64,000 bases of DNA. Source: an uncultured Chloroflexota bacterium (GTDB lineage: Bacteria > Chloroflexota > UBA11872). Each line of letters opens with the position of its first letter. Position 1 is the stretch's first letter. The stretch is from positions 62,001-126,000 of the forward strand of contig OY282448.1 in NCBI GenBank assembly GCA_958296175.1. The letters are read 5' to 3'. The notes under the pieces are model-generated. The model was given only the letters and a program-made list of their open reading frames with translations, was not told where the DNA came from and ran no database searches. Of this stretch, positions 1 to 11,013 are shown one piece after another. The position numbers were made by a program, and so were the translations under genes.

Positions 1-773
1 GCGGCGGCGTCGGTCACCTCGTCCACCGCTTCCAGCGTGTCGGGCAAGAAGGCCGGATCGAACAGCGGCAGCCCAAACGCCTGGCCGCTCTTGCGCCAGT
101 CGTCGTCGTCGAACTGCGGGTCGGCACTGAACGTGCCCGTCAGCACGCCATGCGCCAGCGAGCCGTAGGCCATGACGCCGATGTCGTGCCGCGCGCAGTA
201 GGGGATGATCTCGTCCTGCTTGCGTCGGTCGAGCATGTGGTAACCGACCTGGTTGGCCACCAGGGTCGTGACTGCGCGGGCCTCGTTCATCTGCGCGGTG
301 GAGTAGTTGGACACCCCCACGTGGCCGATCTTGCCGGCGTTTTGCAGCTCCTCCATGGCGCGCATGGTTTCGTCGATGGGGGTGTCCGGGTCGGGCCAAT
401 GGATGAGGTAGACGTCGATGCGGTCGGTTCCCAGTTCGCGCAGGCTGGCCTCGCATTGCTCGCGCAGCACGTGCGGGCGCGAGTCGCGGAAAAACGCGTC
501 CGCCCGCTCGTTGGGGACGATGCCCGTCTTGGTGACCAGCACGACCTCGTCCCAATGCCCCTGCAAGGCGCGGCCCATGAGCGATTCCGAGTGGCCGACG
601 CCGTACGCCAGCGCCGTGTCGAACAGCGTGATGCCCTGATCCAGGGCGCGTTGCACGGAGGCGAGCGCGTCGTCGTCGTTGCGGGACCCGTAGCGGGCGC
701 CGCCCATCGGCCAGCCGCCGAAACCGAGAGCCGAGACTTGGAGGCCTGAGCTTCCCAACGTTCGGTATTGCAT
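1..773 (-). CDS. Aldo/keto reductase, 3' end outside window
   Basis: This is an NAD(P)H-dependent oxidoreductase of the aldo/keto reductase superfamily, predicted to be cytosolic. The N-terminus MQYRTLGSSGLQVSALGFGG is typical of the family. The catalytic tetrad is visible: Asp and Tyr in FDTALAYG, Lys in VTKTG and His in LIHWPD. About 257 residues are inside the window and the C-terminal part lies beyond position 1. The start is the ATG at 773, where family homology begins. The physiological substrate cannot be read from the sequence; many relatives act on sugars or aldehydes. It is divergent from rplU, about 410 bp away. Confidence 0.9.
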   Translation of the reverse strand, partial: MQYRTLGSSGLQVSALGFGGWPMGGARYGSRNDDDALASVQRALDQGITLFDTALAYGVGHSESLMGRALQGHWDEVVLVTKTGIVPNERADAFFRDSRPHVLREQCEASLRELGTDRIDVYLIHWPDPDTPIDETMRAMEELQNAGKIGHVGVSNYSTAQMNEARAVTTLVANQVGYHMLDRRKQDEIIPYCARHDIGVMAYGSLAHGVLTGTFSADPQFDDDDWRKSGQAFGLPLFDPAFLPDTLEAVDEVTDAA

Positions 774-1183
774 GGAGCGCACCCCCGCGAACCGTGGTCG
801 GCGCAGCATGGCCGCCGGACGGGCGGGTCGTCAACTGGGCGGCCGTCCGAGCCCTTGCGGCCTGCGCGCGGGTCATACCGGTCCAGACTTGGCCGACGGC
901 TGCACGCGCACCCTTGCGGCCTTACGCCATCCCGGCACCGGCGCGCCGGCAGCACGCGCACCCTTGCGGCCTGCGCGCGCGGGACATTACGCCATCCCTG
1001 GCGGGCCGCCGCGAAGGCGTCCACCGCGGCGGCCTGCGCGCGGACCTAACGGACCTCGACGACACGGGATGCCGGCGTAGCCGCAGGCGGGCGGTGCTGC
1101 TAGAATGCCGCACGCGAGCGAGGCGCGCCGCAGCCGGCGCGTGCCGCAGCAACGGATTCGACACGTCAGCAGCAGGATTCCCC
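774..1183. repeat. Gene-free spacer with degenerate GC-rich repeats
   Basis: This 410 bp region between the aldo/keto reductase and rplU has no convincing gene. It holds at least three imperfect copies of a unit containing CCCTTGCGGCCT (near 862, 910 and 961), the last two continuing into ACGCCATCCC. The promoter of rplU-rpmA must lie here or just upstream of 1184, but I cannot pick out clear -35/-10 boxes. Confidence 0.5.
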
Positions 1184-1558
1184 ATGGCTTTTGCGGTTTT
1201 TGTGTCCGGCGGCAAGCAGTACCGTGTGCAGCCTGGCGACGTGGTCGAGGTCGAGCGCCTGGAAGGCGTGGAGCCCGGCCCCACCACCTTCAGCGACGTG
1301 TTGATGGTGGAGGGCGCCGACGGCTTGCAGGTCGGCCAGCCGACCGTTGCGGGGGCCGAGGTGCAGGCGCAGGTGCTGGGGCATATCCGCGGCCCCAAGA
1401 TTCGGGTGTTCACCTATCAGGCCAAGAAGCGCCACCGCCGGCGTCTGGGCCACCGCCAGCCGCTGACCCGTGTGCGCATCGAGGCTATCGGCCCGCGCGG
1501 TGCGGGGTCCGACGAGGCGGAGACGCGCGCCGCGCCGGCATCCGCCGGGGCGGACTAA
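1184..1558 (+). CDS. rplU: 50S ribosomal protein L21
   Basis: This is structural protein bL21 of the large ribosomal subunit, which binds 23S rRNA. The 124-residue product starts MAFAVFVSGGKQYRV, and the family signature KIRVFTYQAKKRHRRRLGHRQ lies at about residues 72-92 (given here as key residues: KKRHRRRLGHRQ). The tail after about residue 105 is an acidic, Ala-rich extension longer than in many L21 proteins. It precedes rpmA by 52 bp on the same strand, the usual rplU-rpmA pairing, so the two are probably co-transcribed. An upstream in-frame extension is open but lacks L21 homology, so the ATG at 1184 is preferred. Confidence 0.96.
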   Translation: MAFAVFVSGGKQYRVQPGDVVEVERLEGVEPGPTTFSDVLMVEGADGLQVGQPTVAGAEVQAQVLGHIRGPKIRVFTYQAKKRHRRRLGHRQPLTRVRIEAIGPRGAGSDEAETRAAPASAGAD

Positions 1559-1610
1559 GGGCGGCCCGGCGGCAACGGGTCGGATGTAACCAGAAGGAGT
1601 AGAGCACGTC

Positions 1611-1865
1611 ATGGCGCACAAAAAAGGCCTGGGCAGCAGCCGCAACGGCCGCGACAGCAACCCCAAGATGCTGGGGGTCAAGAGGTTTGCCGGCGAGCAC
1701 GTGCGCACCGGCCAGATCATCGTCCGCCAGCGCGGCACGCGCCTGCTGCCGGGCGAGCACGTGGGCCTGGGGCGCGACCACACGCTGTTCGCGCTGACCG
1801 AAGGCACGCTGGTGTTCGAGCGGACGCGCGGCCGCAAGCGCGTGCGCGTTCAGCCCGCCGCCTAG
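1611..1865 (+). CDS. rpmA: 50S ribosomal protein L27
   Basis: This is bL27, whose N-terminus reaches toward the peptidyl-transferase centre of the ribosome. The 84-residue product begins [19 protein letters not shown], a near-universal L27 start, and continues with [21 protein letters not shown]-type core residues. There is no N-terminal cleavable extension of the kind known from Firmicutes. AAGGAG lies about 10 bp before the ATG and serves as ribosome binding site. It is the second gene of the rplU-rpmA operon. Confidence 0.97.
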   Translation: MAHKKGLGSSRNGRDSNPKMLGVKRFAGEHVRTGQIIVRQRGTRLLPGEHVGLGRDHTLFALTEGTLVFERTRGRKRVRVQPAA

Positions 1866-1993
1866 CGCGCCGCGCGGCTTTTGCGCATCCGTCCGCCGCT
1901 CTCTTACCCTCATCCCCGTTGGAGACCTATGCGTAACTCCCAGACGAGGGGGCGCCGACGAACCAGTTGCGGCAACGGTGCGCCCTGCGCCTC

Positions 1994-2023
1994 CTGGATT
2001 GCGGCGAACGCCGGAATGACGGG
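1994..2023. repeat. Degenerate dispersed palindrome (GGATT...GGAATGACGGG type)
   Basis: This is a degenerate copy of a short palindromic repeat that also occurs near 23,693-23,728 and 61,792-61,818. It lies in the 225 bp spacer between rpmA and tRNA-Ala, which otherwise holds no gene that I can support. Confidence 0.4.
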
Positions 2024-2090
2024 GGTTGCCGAGGTCTGCGTTGGCGAGACAGCGCGAGGTTGCCGCTGACCTGATCCACCGCCGCTCCAA

Positions 2091-2166
2091 GGGCCGATAG
2101 CTCAGTTGGAAGAGCGCCGCACTCGCATTGCGGAGGTCGTGGGTTCGAGTCCCATTCGGTCCACCA
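2091..2166 (+). tRNA. tRNA-Ala(CGC)
   Basis: All four arms fold: a 7 bp acceptor stem (GGGCCGA with TCGGTCC), D arm GCTC...GAGC, anticodon stem CCGCA/TGCGG with loop CTCGCAT, and T arm GTGGG TTCGAGT CCCAT. The anticodon CGC reads the GCG alanine codon. The G3:U70 wobble pair, the classical identity element of tRNA-Ala, is present (G at 2093 opposite T at 2160). The 3' CCA is encoded (2164-2166). Confidence 0.96.
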
Positions 2167-2351
2167 GGCCGCAGCCCGGCGCGCGCCGGGCGCGGCGGGG
2201 GCGGCGGGGTTCGCGCGCCTAGCGAATCGCCGCGTCCCTGCGCGCGCCGGGCGCGTGCAGCCGCCGCGGCGGTGTCGGCCGACTTGGCCTCGATGCAGGC
2301 GCTGTTCGACGCGCCCCTGGCCGACGCTCGACCTCCAGGCCTCGAGCGCGG

Positions 2352-3206
2352 TCACGAGCCGCTGCTCGCCCCCGCGCTGCGGAAATACACGCCGTCGGCC
2401 AGGGGGGGCGCGTGTTTGTGGATGGTTTCCAGACATTCGTCGTGGGTTTGCTGCAACAGACGTTCGTGTTCGCGCGTCAGGCCGACGGGGTCATCGACGT
2501 CGTTGGCTGCGACGAACAAGAGGCGGTCCAGCACCTGGGAGTCCTTCAGGCGCTGCAGCAGGCGTCGAAATCCCAGAGAGCGCAGCAGCGCGGCGCCGAG
2601 CCTGGCCGTGACGGCCAGCACCACGGAGCGGCAGCGGACCGACGGGTTGACGGCCTGGGTCGACACGCGCCGGAGTTCGGGGACGCCGCAGAGGTCGGTG
2701 AGACAGCGGAATACCTGGCGCGGGCGCTCGATCAGCGCCGAGAACTCCAGGCAGAGCACGTCGACGCCGATCCCGAAGATGTCGTCCACCTGCCGCGGCG
2801 TCAGGCGGTCGCGGATCACTCCCTGCTCCAACCGAGCGCCCAGCCAGGCCGACACGTGGCCGCGGCTGGTTCTGAACCGGACCATGGAGCGCGCCCGCTC
2901 GCGGTGATCGCGGAGCAGCACGACGAGCAGGACGCGGACGCCCTGCGCATGCAGCCGCGCGGCGCCGGGAGCGAGCGCCTGGTCTCTGTAGGCCAGGTTG
3001 GTGACGTCGGCCAAGATGCGCCCCGCCGGCCGCGCGCGGCCGGCATGCGCGCGGAAGCGCCGAGGCGAGCGGTAGTAGCCGCCCTCCTTGATTTCGGGAA
3101 AATCGAACTGGGGATGCGCTTGCAGGTTGCGGAAGAGGAAGTCCGTGCCCGAGCGGCCGGGGCCGACCACCAGCAGGTAGTCGTAGGCGGGTCCGTGGCG
3201 GGTCAC
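2352..3206 (-). CDS. Sulfotransferase family protein
   Basis: This is a predicted PAPS-dependent sulfotransferase of about 284 residues. The 5'-phosphosulfate loop VVGPGRSGTDFLFRNLQAHP lies near the N-terminus, and the 3'-phosphate motif appears as LRDHRERARSMVRFR about 110 residues later. The downstream parts are typical of bacterial sulfotransferases acting on glycans or lipids, but the acceptor is unknown. The reading frame stays open further upstream, but that extension is compositionally biased and overlaps the 3250-3546 gene on the same strand, so the GTG at 3206 is preferred; this gives a 43 bp gap to that gene. No signal peptide is seen. Confidence 0.78.
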   Translation of the reverse strand: MTRHGPAYDYLLVVGPGRSGTDFLFRNLQAHPQFDFPEIKEGGYYRSPRRFRAHAGRARPAGRILADVTNLAYRDQALAPGAARLHAQGVRVLLVVLLRDHRERARSMVRFRTSRGHVSAWLGARLEQGVIRDRLTPRQVDDIFGIGVDVLCLEFSALIERPRQVFRCLTDLCGVPELRRVSTQAVNPSVRCRSVVLAVTARLGAALLRSLGFRRLLQRLKDSQVLDRLLFVAANDVDDPVGLTREHERLLQQTHDECLETIHKHAPPLADGVYFRSAGASSGS

Positions 3207-3249
3207 CGCGGCGGGTCGTTGCAGCGCGGGACTGGCGGGGTTGGGGCGG

Positions 3250-3546
3250 CTACGCGCGGACGAGGCGCTGGGGGCCGCTGAAGCCTTCGCGCTCGGTGCG
3301 CTGGCCGCCGACGAGCGCGCGCCAGACCCAGACGCGGCGCGGGACGCCCGCGTCGTCGCGCTCCACGCGGATGCGTACGCCGCGCCCCCACATGGCGTCG
3401 GCGCCGTGCTCCCGGGCGACGGCGGCTTCCAGACGGGCGCGCAGGTCGCCAACGTCATCGTCGGACGCGACCTGCACGGCGTGGCGGTACTCCGGATGCT
3501 GGTACAGCCCGCGGACCAGGGCGTCGAGTTTGGATTGGTCGGTCAT
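3250..3546 (-). CDS. Conserved-looking hypothetical protein (98 aa)
   Basis: This is a small basic and acidic protein without a family that I recognise. It begins MTDQSKLDALVRGLYQHPEY and contains a predicted helical N-terminal half, followed by a strand-rich part (WGRGVRIRVERDDAGVPRRV). It has no membrane segments. It lies 43 bp upstream of the sulfotransferase on the same strand and is probably co-transcribed with it. Codon use and amino acid balance look like a real gene rather than a shadow frame. Confidence 0.6.
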   Translation of the reverse strand: MTDQSKLDALVRGLYQHPEYRHAVQVASDDDVGDLRARLEAAVAREHGADAMWGRGVRIRVERDDAGVPRRVWVWRALVGGQRTEREGFSGPQRLVRA

Positions 3547-3728
3547 GGCCTCGCGGCAGTGGGCAGGGCGTTGCTGGCGGGGATAGTAGCAGGAATGGGA
3601 CGGGGGAGCGGCCGGTGGATGGAGGACTGTGGTTCCGGGTCGGCGGCTCGCGGCGCGCGGGCTGTGTCCGACGGGGGCGCGGCTGGAAGGCGGGGATGGC
3701 GGGGCGGGCGGCGGGGGACGGGTGAAGA

Positions 3729-3829
3729 CCCTCTCCCTGCCATCTCCCAGAGGGAGAGGGTAAGACACGGACGGGGGCGGCGCGGGTTGGGTGACGACCC
3801 TCTCCCTGCCATCTCCCAGGGGGAGAGGG
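3729..3829. repeat. Two copies of CCCTCTCCC/GGGAGAGGG palindromic repeat
   Basis: Two hairpin-forming copies lie at 3729-3760 and 3798-3829. Each has the left arm CCCTCTCCCT, a CCATCTCCCAG-type loop and a right arm GGGAGAGGG. They sit in the 345 bp gap between two divergent genes, which holds no other recognisable feature. The same element recurs at 20,300-20,526, 23,896-23,917 and inside a coding region at 33,805-33,827. Confidence 0.8.
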
Positions 3830-3891
3830 TGGCGATGCGGGGCGTGGCGTAGGATGCGGGGCAATCCGAGCTGGCCGGTGCGAGGCGCTGC

Positions 3892-4944
3892 ATGTTCGAG
3901 GCTCCCACGCAGCGCGTGCCCGCGGCCGTGCTCACGGCGTTTACGCAGGACCTGCTGGAACGGCACGGCCTGTCGCCCGAGCACGCCCAGCTGATGACCG
4001 CCAACCTGGTGGAGGCGGACATGCGCGGGGTGAAATCGCACGGCCACTGGCTGATGAAGCGCTACGCCGGCTGGCTGGACGACGGCGACATGAACGCGCG
4101 GCCTGACGTTCGCGTGGTGCGGGAGACGTCCGCCGCGGTGCTGATGGACGCGGACATGGCGCCTGGCCACGTGGCGGGGGCGCTGACCATGCGGCGCGTG
4201 GTGGCGAAAGCCCGCGAGGCGGGCGCCGCCACGGGCATCACGCGCGGCAGCCGCCACTTCGGCGCGGCGGCGCACTTTGCGCTGATGGCCGCGCCGCACG
4301 ACATGATTGGCTACGCCACCACCAACGCCGGGCCGACGCTTTTTCCCTTTGGCGGGCGCGAGCGCGTGGTGGGCAACAACCCCATCGCCTACGCCATTCC
4401 GCTGGAGGGGGAGCGTCCGCTGGTGTTGGACATGGCGATGTCGGTCTCGGCCAACGGCCGCATTGCCATCATGGAGCAGCTGGGGCAGCGGCTGCCCGAA
4501 GGCTGGGCGCTGGACCGCCGCGGCCTGCCCACCACCGACCCGCGCGACTTCAGCGCCGGCGGGGCGGGCGCGCCCATCGGCGGGCCGAAGGGCGTGGGGC
4601 TGGCGCAGGTGGTGGATGCGCTGACCGGCGTGCTGTCGGGGTCGGGGTTCGCGCGCGCGGTCTCGCGCGCGGCGGGCGGCGCGGGAACGATTTCGCACAT
4701 GTTCCAGGCGTTCGACGTGGCCGCCTTCATGCCGCCGGCCGAGTTCAAGGCGCGCATGGCGGAACAGATTCGGCAGTTCCGCAGCACGCCGCGCGCCGCG
4801 GGCGTGGACGAGATCGTGATCCCGGGCGAGCTGGAATGGCGGGCCTATGACGACGCGGCGGCGCACGGGGTGCCGCTGCTGGAACCGGTGATCGCCGACC
4901 TCAACGAGATCGCCGCCCGCAAGGGCGCGCCGCAGCGGCTGTAG
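3892..4944 (+). CDS. LDH2-family malate/L-lactate-type dehydrogenase
   Basis: This is an NAD(P)-dependent 2-hydroxyacid dehydrogenase of the LDH2/MDH2/YlbC family, unrelated to classical LDH. At 350 residues it has full family length. Family landmarks are ADMRGVKSHG near residue 43, the catalytic His in GSRHFGAAAHF, NNPIAYAIP in the dinucleotide region, and the Gly-rich GGPKGVGL loop. It is expected to oxidise a malate-, lactate- or ureidoglycolate-like hydroxyacid in the cytosol; the substrate cannot be assigned. The ATG at 3892 has GAGGCG about 6 bp upstream. It appears monocistronic. Confidence 0.9.
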   Translation: MFEAPTQRVPAAVLTAFTQDLLERHGLSPEHAQLMTANLVEADMRGVKSHGHWLMKRYAGWLDDGDMNARPDVRVVRETSAAVLMDADMAPGHVAGALTMRRVVAKAREAGAATGITRGSRHFGAAAHFALMAAPHDMIGYATTNAGPTLFPFGGRERVVGNNPIAYAIPLEGERPLVLDMAMSVSANGRIAIMEQLGQRLPEGWALDRRGLPTTDPRDFSAGGAGAPIGGPKGVGLAQVVDALTGVLSGSGFARAVSRAAGGAGTISHMFQAFDVAAFMPPAEFKARMAEQIRQFRSTPRAAGVDEIVIPGELEWRAYDDAAAHGVPLLEPVIADLNEIAARKGAPQRL

Positions 4945-5227
4945 GCGGGCGAGAGCCGCACGCCCCGCCGCTGGACGAACACGTGGCGCGCCGCAGCGGC
5001 CGTAGGCGGGCGGCTGGCCGCTCGCCTGGCGGCGCGGCCGCGGGCCGGCTCGGCTCGCCGCGCCTCCGCTCGCTGCCAGCGGGTGGAGGCGCGGCGCCCC
5101 CAGCGCGGCTGCCGCGCCAATGCGCCGCCGGCTGCATGCAGAGGCGGAACGACTCGATCCTCGCCCTCGTTCGTCCAGCGGGGGGGTGCGGACGGAACGA
5201 GGGAGAACGGGGGGAGGCCGGCGGGGG

Positions 5228-6100
5228 TCAGGCGGGGGCTGGGTCGAAGGCTTCGACGAACTCGATGACCTCGCGGGTAACGCGGGCAGGGGTGGAGGCG
5301 CCGGCGGTGACGCCCACGCGCATGCCGGGTTCGAACCAAGCGCTGTCGACGTCGGCCACGTCGTCCACCAGGAAGGCGGGTTTGTTCTTGATGTCGCGCA
5401 CCACCTCGACCAGGCGCTTGGAGTTGGAGCTGCGCTGGCTGCCCACCACGATGATCAGGTCGCAGGAATCGGCGGCGCGCACGGCCGCTTCCTGCCGGTC
5501 CTGCGTGGCCAAGCAGATGTCGTTGTGCACTTCGGCATGCGGCCAGCGCGCCCGCACGGCGTCGATCACGTCCTGCGTGTCCCAGATGCTGAGCGTGGTC
5601 TGGGTGGTCACGGCAATGCGCGGGCCGTCCAGGTCGAGCGCGGCCACGTCGTCGGGCGTGCCGACCAGATGCACGCGCCCCGGGGCCTCGCCGATGGCGC
5701 CTTCCGGCTCCGGGTGGCCGGCTTTGCCCACATAGATGATCTGATAGTCGCGCTCCGCCAGGTCGATGATGAGGTCGTGGGTGACGTAGACGTCGGAACA
5801 GGTGGCGTCGATGACGGTGAGGCCCTTGGCGACGGCGCGGTCTTTGACGGCCGGGGACACGCCGTGGGCCGTGAGGATGACCGTGCCGTGCTCGATCTTG
5901 TCCAGACCGGCCAGGCGGTCGTCGAAGTCGATGAGCTGCACGCCGTGCTGGGCCAGCTCGGACACCACGTGCGCGTTGTGCACCAGGTAGCCCAGCATGT
6001 AGACGGGGCCTTCCAGTGTTTCCCCGGCCTCGTTGGCGAGGCGGATGGCGTCGACCACGCCATGGCAGAACCCGCGGGGCGTGATGCGCAGAACGTCCAT
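5228..6100 (-). CDS. ispH: 4-hydroxy-3-methylbut-2-enyl diphosphate reductase
   Basis: IspH (LytB) performs the last step of the MEP isoprenoid pathway, reducing HMBPP to IPP and DMAPP with a [4Fe-4S] cluster. The 290-residue protein carries the three cluster cysteines in RGFCHGV, DATCSDV and NDICLAT. Conserved histidines occur in YLVHNAHVV, TAHGVSP and GKAGHPEPEG, and the serine-rich substrate loop is VVGSQRSSNSKRL. Together with ispD near 59.9 kb, it shows that the organism uses the MEP pathway. The gene ends in an Ala/Pro tail, and a GC-rich 283 bp spacer separates it from the convergent LDH2-family gene. Confidence 0.96.
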   Translation of the reverse strand: MDVLRITPRGFCHGVVDAIRLANEAGETLEGPVYMLGYLVHNAHVVSELAQHGVQLIDFDDRLAGLDKIEHGTVILTAHGVSPAVKDRAVAKGLTVIDATCSDVYVTHDLIIDLAERDYQIIYVGKAGHPEPEGAIGEAPGRVHLVGTPDDVAALDLDGPRIAVTTQTTLSIWDTQDVIDAVRARWPHAEVHNDICLATQDRQEAAVRAADSCDLIIVVGSQRSSNSKRLVEVVRDIKNKPAFLVDDVADVDSAWFEPGMRVGVTAGASTPARVTREVIEFVEAFDPAPA

Positions 6101-6190
6101 CAGTCGATCAGGCGGCGGTCAGGTCGTGCGTGGATGGTACCGCCCGCCGGGGGGTGCGTGCGTCCGAAGGGGGGCGCGGGGGCTGGGCGC

Positions 6191-8233
<2,043 letters not shown>

Positions 8234-8417
8234 GCGCGGCATACGGGCGGAGGGGGCGGTCAATTCTGGCGGACGGCGCGGACGCGGCCAAGCGGGTCGA
8301 CCATGAATGGGGCGGCCGTGCAGGCTGGGCGCGGCGGATGGCTGGGCGGCGGACGGCTGGGCGACGGCCGCTGGTTTGGCGGTGCGGCAGCGATCGTCAT
8401 CTGGGGTCCGTGCACTT

Positions 8418-8831
8418 TCACCGTCGATCGCGAAGCTCGGCTGGGGTAAGAACGGGGACGGCGAACGACGGCGCCAGGGCGAGGATGTCGGCGTCGCCTG
8501 TAATCGAGGCGTCGGCCCGGCCGCCGAGCGCCAGTTCCAGGAACGGACGGTCGTTCGGGTCGCGGCAGGCAGGCACGGCGGGCGCGTTCGAAACGTCGAC
8601 GGCTTCGCACCAGGGCAGGTACTGGGCCAGCAGGTCGCCGCGCTCGTCGGCCGTGAGCCTGAATTTCGGGTAGTGGAGTACCCGAATCAGTTCCGTTGTG
8701 GTCACGCGGCTTGCGAGCGGGACCACGTCTTGGGACTGCCAGGCGCGGCGCAGCCAGGACACCGCCCCCGCAGGGAAAAGCAGCGCCGACAGCACGACGT
8801 TAGTGTCAAGCACCAGACGGCGCAGGTCCAT
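8418..8831 (-). CDS. PIN-domain toxin of a toxin-antitoxin pair
   Basis: This 137-residue protein has the PIN nuclease fold. The first acidic residue sits in [15 protein letters not shown], a conserved Glu in TTELIRVL, and the C-terminal acidic cluster in [12 protein letters not shown] and [10 protein letters not shown]. It belongs to the COG1569-like group, which cleaves RNA when released from an antitoxin. Its start codon abuts the stop of the upstream AbrB-type gene (TGA then ATG), so translation is coupled. As usual for these modules, the antitoxin gene comes first. Confidence 0.85.
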   Translation of the reverse strand: MDLRRLVLDTNVVLSALLFPAGAVSWLRRAWQSQDVVPLASRVTTTELIRVLHYPKFRLTADERGDLLAQYLPWCEAVDVSNAPAVPACRDPNDRPFLELALGGRADASITGDADILALAPSFAVPVLTPAELRDRR

Positions 8832-9050
8832 TCAGGGGCGGCGCGCCCAGGCCACGGCGTCGGCCACGTCAGCCTCGGTCACGCCGAGTTCGGCCAGCTT
8901 GCGGTGCACCGCGTCCATCCGCGTGACGCGCAGCGGCGTCAGCGTGATGCGGCCGTCGTCGTTGGCGGCCTCGAAGTACTCCGTACCCTGGAAGTCGGCC
9001 ATCAGCGCCTTGGGCAGCGTGAGCTGGTTGCGGGACAGCAGCTTGACCAC
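8832..9050 (-). CDS. AbrB/SpoVT-type antitoxin
   Basis: This 72-residue protein has the swapped-hairpin AbrB signature at its start (MVVKLLSRNQLTLPKALMA) and an acidic helical C-terminus that would wrap the PIN toxin. It is expected to bind its own promoter and repress the operon. The ATG at 9050 is preferred because AAGGA lies 12 bp upstream and because the family begins here; an in-frame TTG at 9083 would add 11 residues. It is directly followed by the PIN toxin gene. Confidence 0.8.
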   Translation of the reverse strand: MVKLLSRNQLTLPKALMADFQGTEYFEAANDDGRITLTPLRVTRMDAVHRKLAELGVTEADVADAVAWARRP

Positions 9051-9140
9051 CATTTCGGTAATGTTTCCTTGTGATTTCGTCAATCCAGGGTATCAGTAAT
9101 CCATACTTTCATACAATGAATTGACGTTTACACCAATAAA
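9051..9140 (-). promoter_or_regulatory. AT-rich probable promoter/operator of the PIN-AbrB operon
   Basis: This short stretch is strikingly AT-rich for the region and lies immediately upstream of the antitoxin. On the minus strand it contains TATGAAAG and TATGGAT, which are possible -10 elements. Exact boxes cannot be fixed by eye. An AbrB-type antitoxin would be expected to bind here. Confidence 0.4.
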
Positions 9141-9263
9141 TCATGTTTTCTGTCGAGCGCGCGGACGGCGGCGCGGGGCCGCGCGGATTGCCGCGCCTGA
9201 ACGGCCGCGACGCGCCGGGTGGAACGGGAGGGTCGACTCGGCTGCGTCTGCGGACGCCGCCCG

Positions 9264-10106
9264 TCAGCCGGCGGGGTCAGGGGGAGCGGCAAGGATGCCG
9301 CGCAGGTGGTCGCGCAGGCGGACGGTTTCGCCCAGCACGTCGTGCCGGTCCAGGTTCAGCCACGGGACGTGCACGACTTCCAGCGCGATGACTCCCTGGT
9401 AGCCGGACGCCTGGAGGCCGCGGACGATGCGGGCGAAGTCGATCTCGCCGTCCTCGAACCGGGCTTGCAGCTGGCCCAGCGCCGCCTGGCGCGCGTGCCA
9501 GTGCGTGCCGCGCGGGTGCATGGCGGCAATGTGCTCGTAGGTCATGCCATGGAACACGAAGTGCGAATGGTCGATGGTGAAGGTGAGGCCGGGCACGTCG
9601 TCCGCCATGCGCAGGGCGAGCTCCGGGCTCCAGGTCACGCTTTCCACGTGCGGTTCGATGCGCAGGCGCACGCCGCGCGCGGCGGCGCGCTCGGCCAGCG
9701 GCCGCAGCTGCTCGCGTCCGCGGAGGTAGGCGGTCTCGGCGTCCAGCCCCGGCCAGTATTTCCCCGGGCTGAGCGTGATGCCGTCCAGGCCAGCCGCGGC
9801 GGCAAAGTCGATCCAGCCGGCGTAGACCTCGCGCTGGTGCGCGTATTCCTGTTCGTCGGGCGTGTTGGTGATGTGCTTGTCGGTCGCTTGCGGAAAGGCG
9901 TCGACGAAGCGCATGCCGTGGCGCGCGCCGACGGCCTGCACGCGCTCCGCCGCGCGGTGGGGATCGGCGGCGACGGCCTCGGGGTCGAGATCGCGTCCGT
10001 TGCCCAGGTCCATGACGGAAATCCCCAGGGCGCGCCACACGCGCACGGCCTCCTCGAGTTCCAGGTGCGGGGTGGAAAAGATATGGCCGCCGAGTTCGAT
10101 GGACAT
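9264..10106 (-). CDS. Sugar phosphate isomerase/epimerase-like TIM barrel
   Basis: This is a 280-residue protein of the xylose-isomerase-like TIM-barrel superfamily (AP endonuclease family 2 fold). Metal-ligand candidates are visible in IEPHVESV, TIDHSHFV, HWHARQ and IALEVVH, arranged as in sugar phosphate isomerases/epimerases such as the IolE or hydroxypyruvate isomerase-like groups. The substrate is unknown. The ATG at 10106 has AGGAG about 8 bp upstream, which supports the start. Confidence 0.85.
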   Translation of the reverse strand: MSIELGGHIFSTPHLELEEAVRVWRALGISVMDLGNGRDLDPEAVAADPHRAAERVQAVGARHGMRFVDAFPQATDKHITNTPDEQEYAHQREVYAGWIDFAAAAGLDGITLSPGKYWPGLDAETAYLRGREQLRPLAERAAARGVRLRIEPHVESVTWSPELALRMADDVPGLTFTIDHSHFVFHGMTYEHIAAMHPRGTHWHARQAALGQLQARFEDGEIDFARIVRGLQASGYQGVIALEVVHVPWLNLDRHDVLGETVRLRDHLRGILAAPPDPAG

Positions 10107-10264
10107 GGGAAGCTCCTGAACCTCAGACCGCCGCAGTAGAGCCGCGGGCGCCGCCGTGTGTCAACTGGCGCGCCGCGCGGCCTGGGCGCGTTCGAGCGCG
10201 CAGTCAGCCGCAGGGCGGTTCGCCGCGCAGGCGGGCGGCCAGTGGGCAGTCAAATGCATGCGCA

Positions 10265-10819
10265 TCATGGCCGAGGCGGTTCGCCGCGCAGGCAGGCGGC
10301 CAGGCGGGTGAGGGCGGCGCGCCAGAAGGCGCGTCTGGTTTCGACGTCGGCGCGGTCGACCAGTTTGGAGTGCTGCACCTGCACCGAGCTTTTGGCCGCG
10401 CCTTTGTCCCAGAAGGTCACGTCGACGTTGGTCTGGTCGCCCCAGGTAACGCGCATGGACGCGGCGGGCGTCGCGCGGCGGACGGTCAGGGTCTCATCGC
10501 CCAGCCAGGCGCGGCGAGCGGCGGGATCGTGCCAGGCCGCAAAGAGCCGCTGGACGGACACGGGAACCGTCTTGCTGACGCCGACCTGATAGCCGCGCGG
10601 CGTCTGGTGCGGCTGGCGGCGGCCGCGGGCCTGTTCGTACGCCACCGTGACCATCTGACTCCACCAGCCGGAGAGGTCATGGCGCTCGTGCAGATAGGCG
10701 GCGATCTGGGGGTGCGCCATGGCGTCCGCCCCCGCCGCGTCGAGCAGGGCGAACCACTCGTCCCACACGCGCCCGGTGCTGGCGCGAACCGCCGCGTCGC
10801 TGATGGTTGGTCTGGTCAT
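10265..10819 (-). CDS. DUF4287 plus SRPBCC (AHSA1-like) domain protein
   Basis: This 184-residue protein combines an N-terminal DUF4287-like helical region (STGRVWDEWFALLDAAGAD, LSGWWSQMVTVAYEQ) with a C-terminal SRPBCC/AHSA1-like hydrophobic-ligand fold (VSKTVPVSVQRLFAAWHD). The latter ends in a strand that reads VQVQHSKLVDRADVE. Proteins with this architecture are widespread and lack a defined function. The ATG at 10819 is the first that precedes the conserved part. A short repeat near its 3' end (CGGTTCGCCGCGCAGGC) also occurs about 60 bp away. Confidence 0.75.
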   Translation of the reverse strand: MTRPTISDAAVRASTGRVWDEWFALLDAAGADAMAHPQIAAYLHERHDLSGWWSQMVTVAYEQARGRRQPHQTPRGYQVGVSKTVPVSVQRLFAAWHDPAARRAWLGDETLTVRRATPAASMRVTWGDQTNVDVTFWDKGAAKSSVQVQHSKLVDRADVETRRAFWRAALTRLAACLRGEPPRP

Positions 10820-11013
10820 GGGCTCCGTCGGCGCGCGGTGGTCACGAGATCGTCCGCGGCGTGCGACCGTCAGACTACGCGCTCGCCTCCAGCGAGCGCA
10901 GAACGAATGAACGCGGACCAGGGATGAGCCGTGGACCAGAGATGCCGTGGGCAAGGAATGGACGAATCCGTGCCTGGAGGGTACCGTGAGCGCGACGCTT
11001 GCGGTTTGGTGGC

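Noticed and set aside
904-980. Spaced repeats before rplU, considered as a CRISPR-like array
   Set aside because: There are only about three degenerate copies of a GC-rich core, no uniform spacers and no cas genes.
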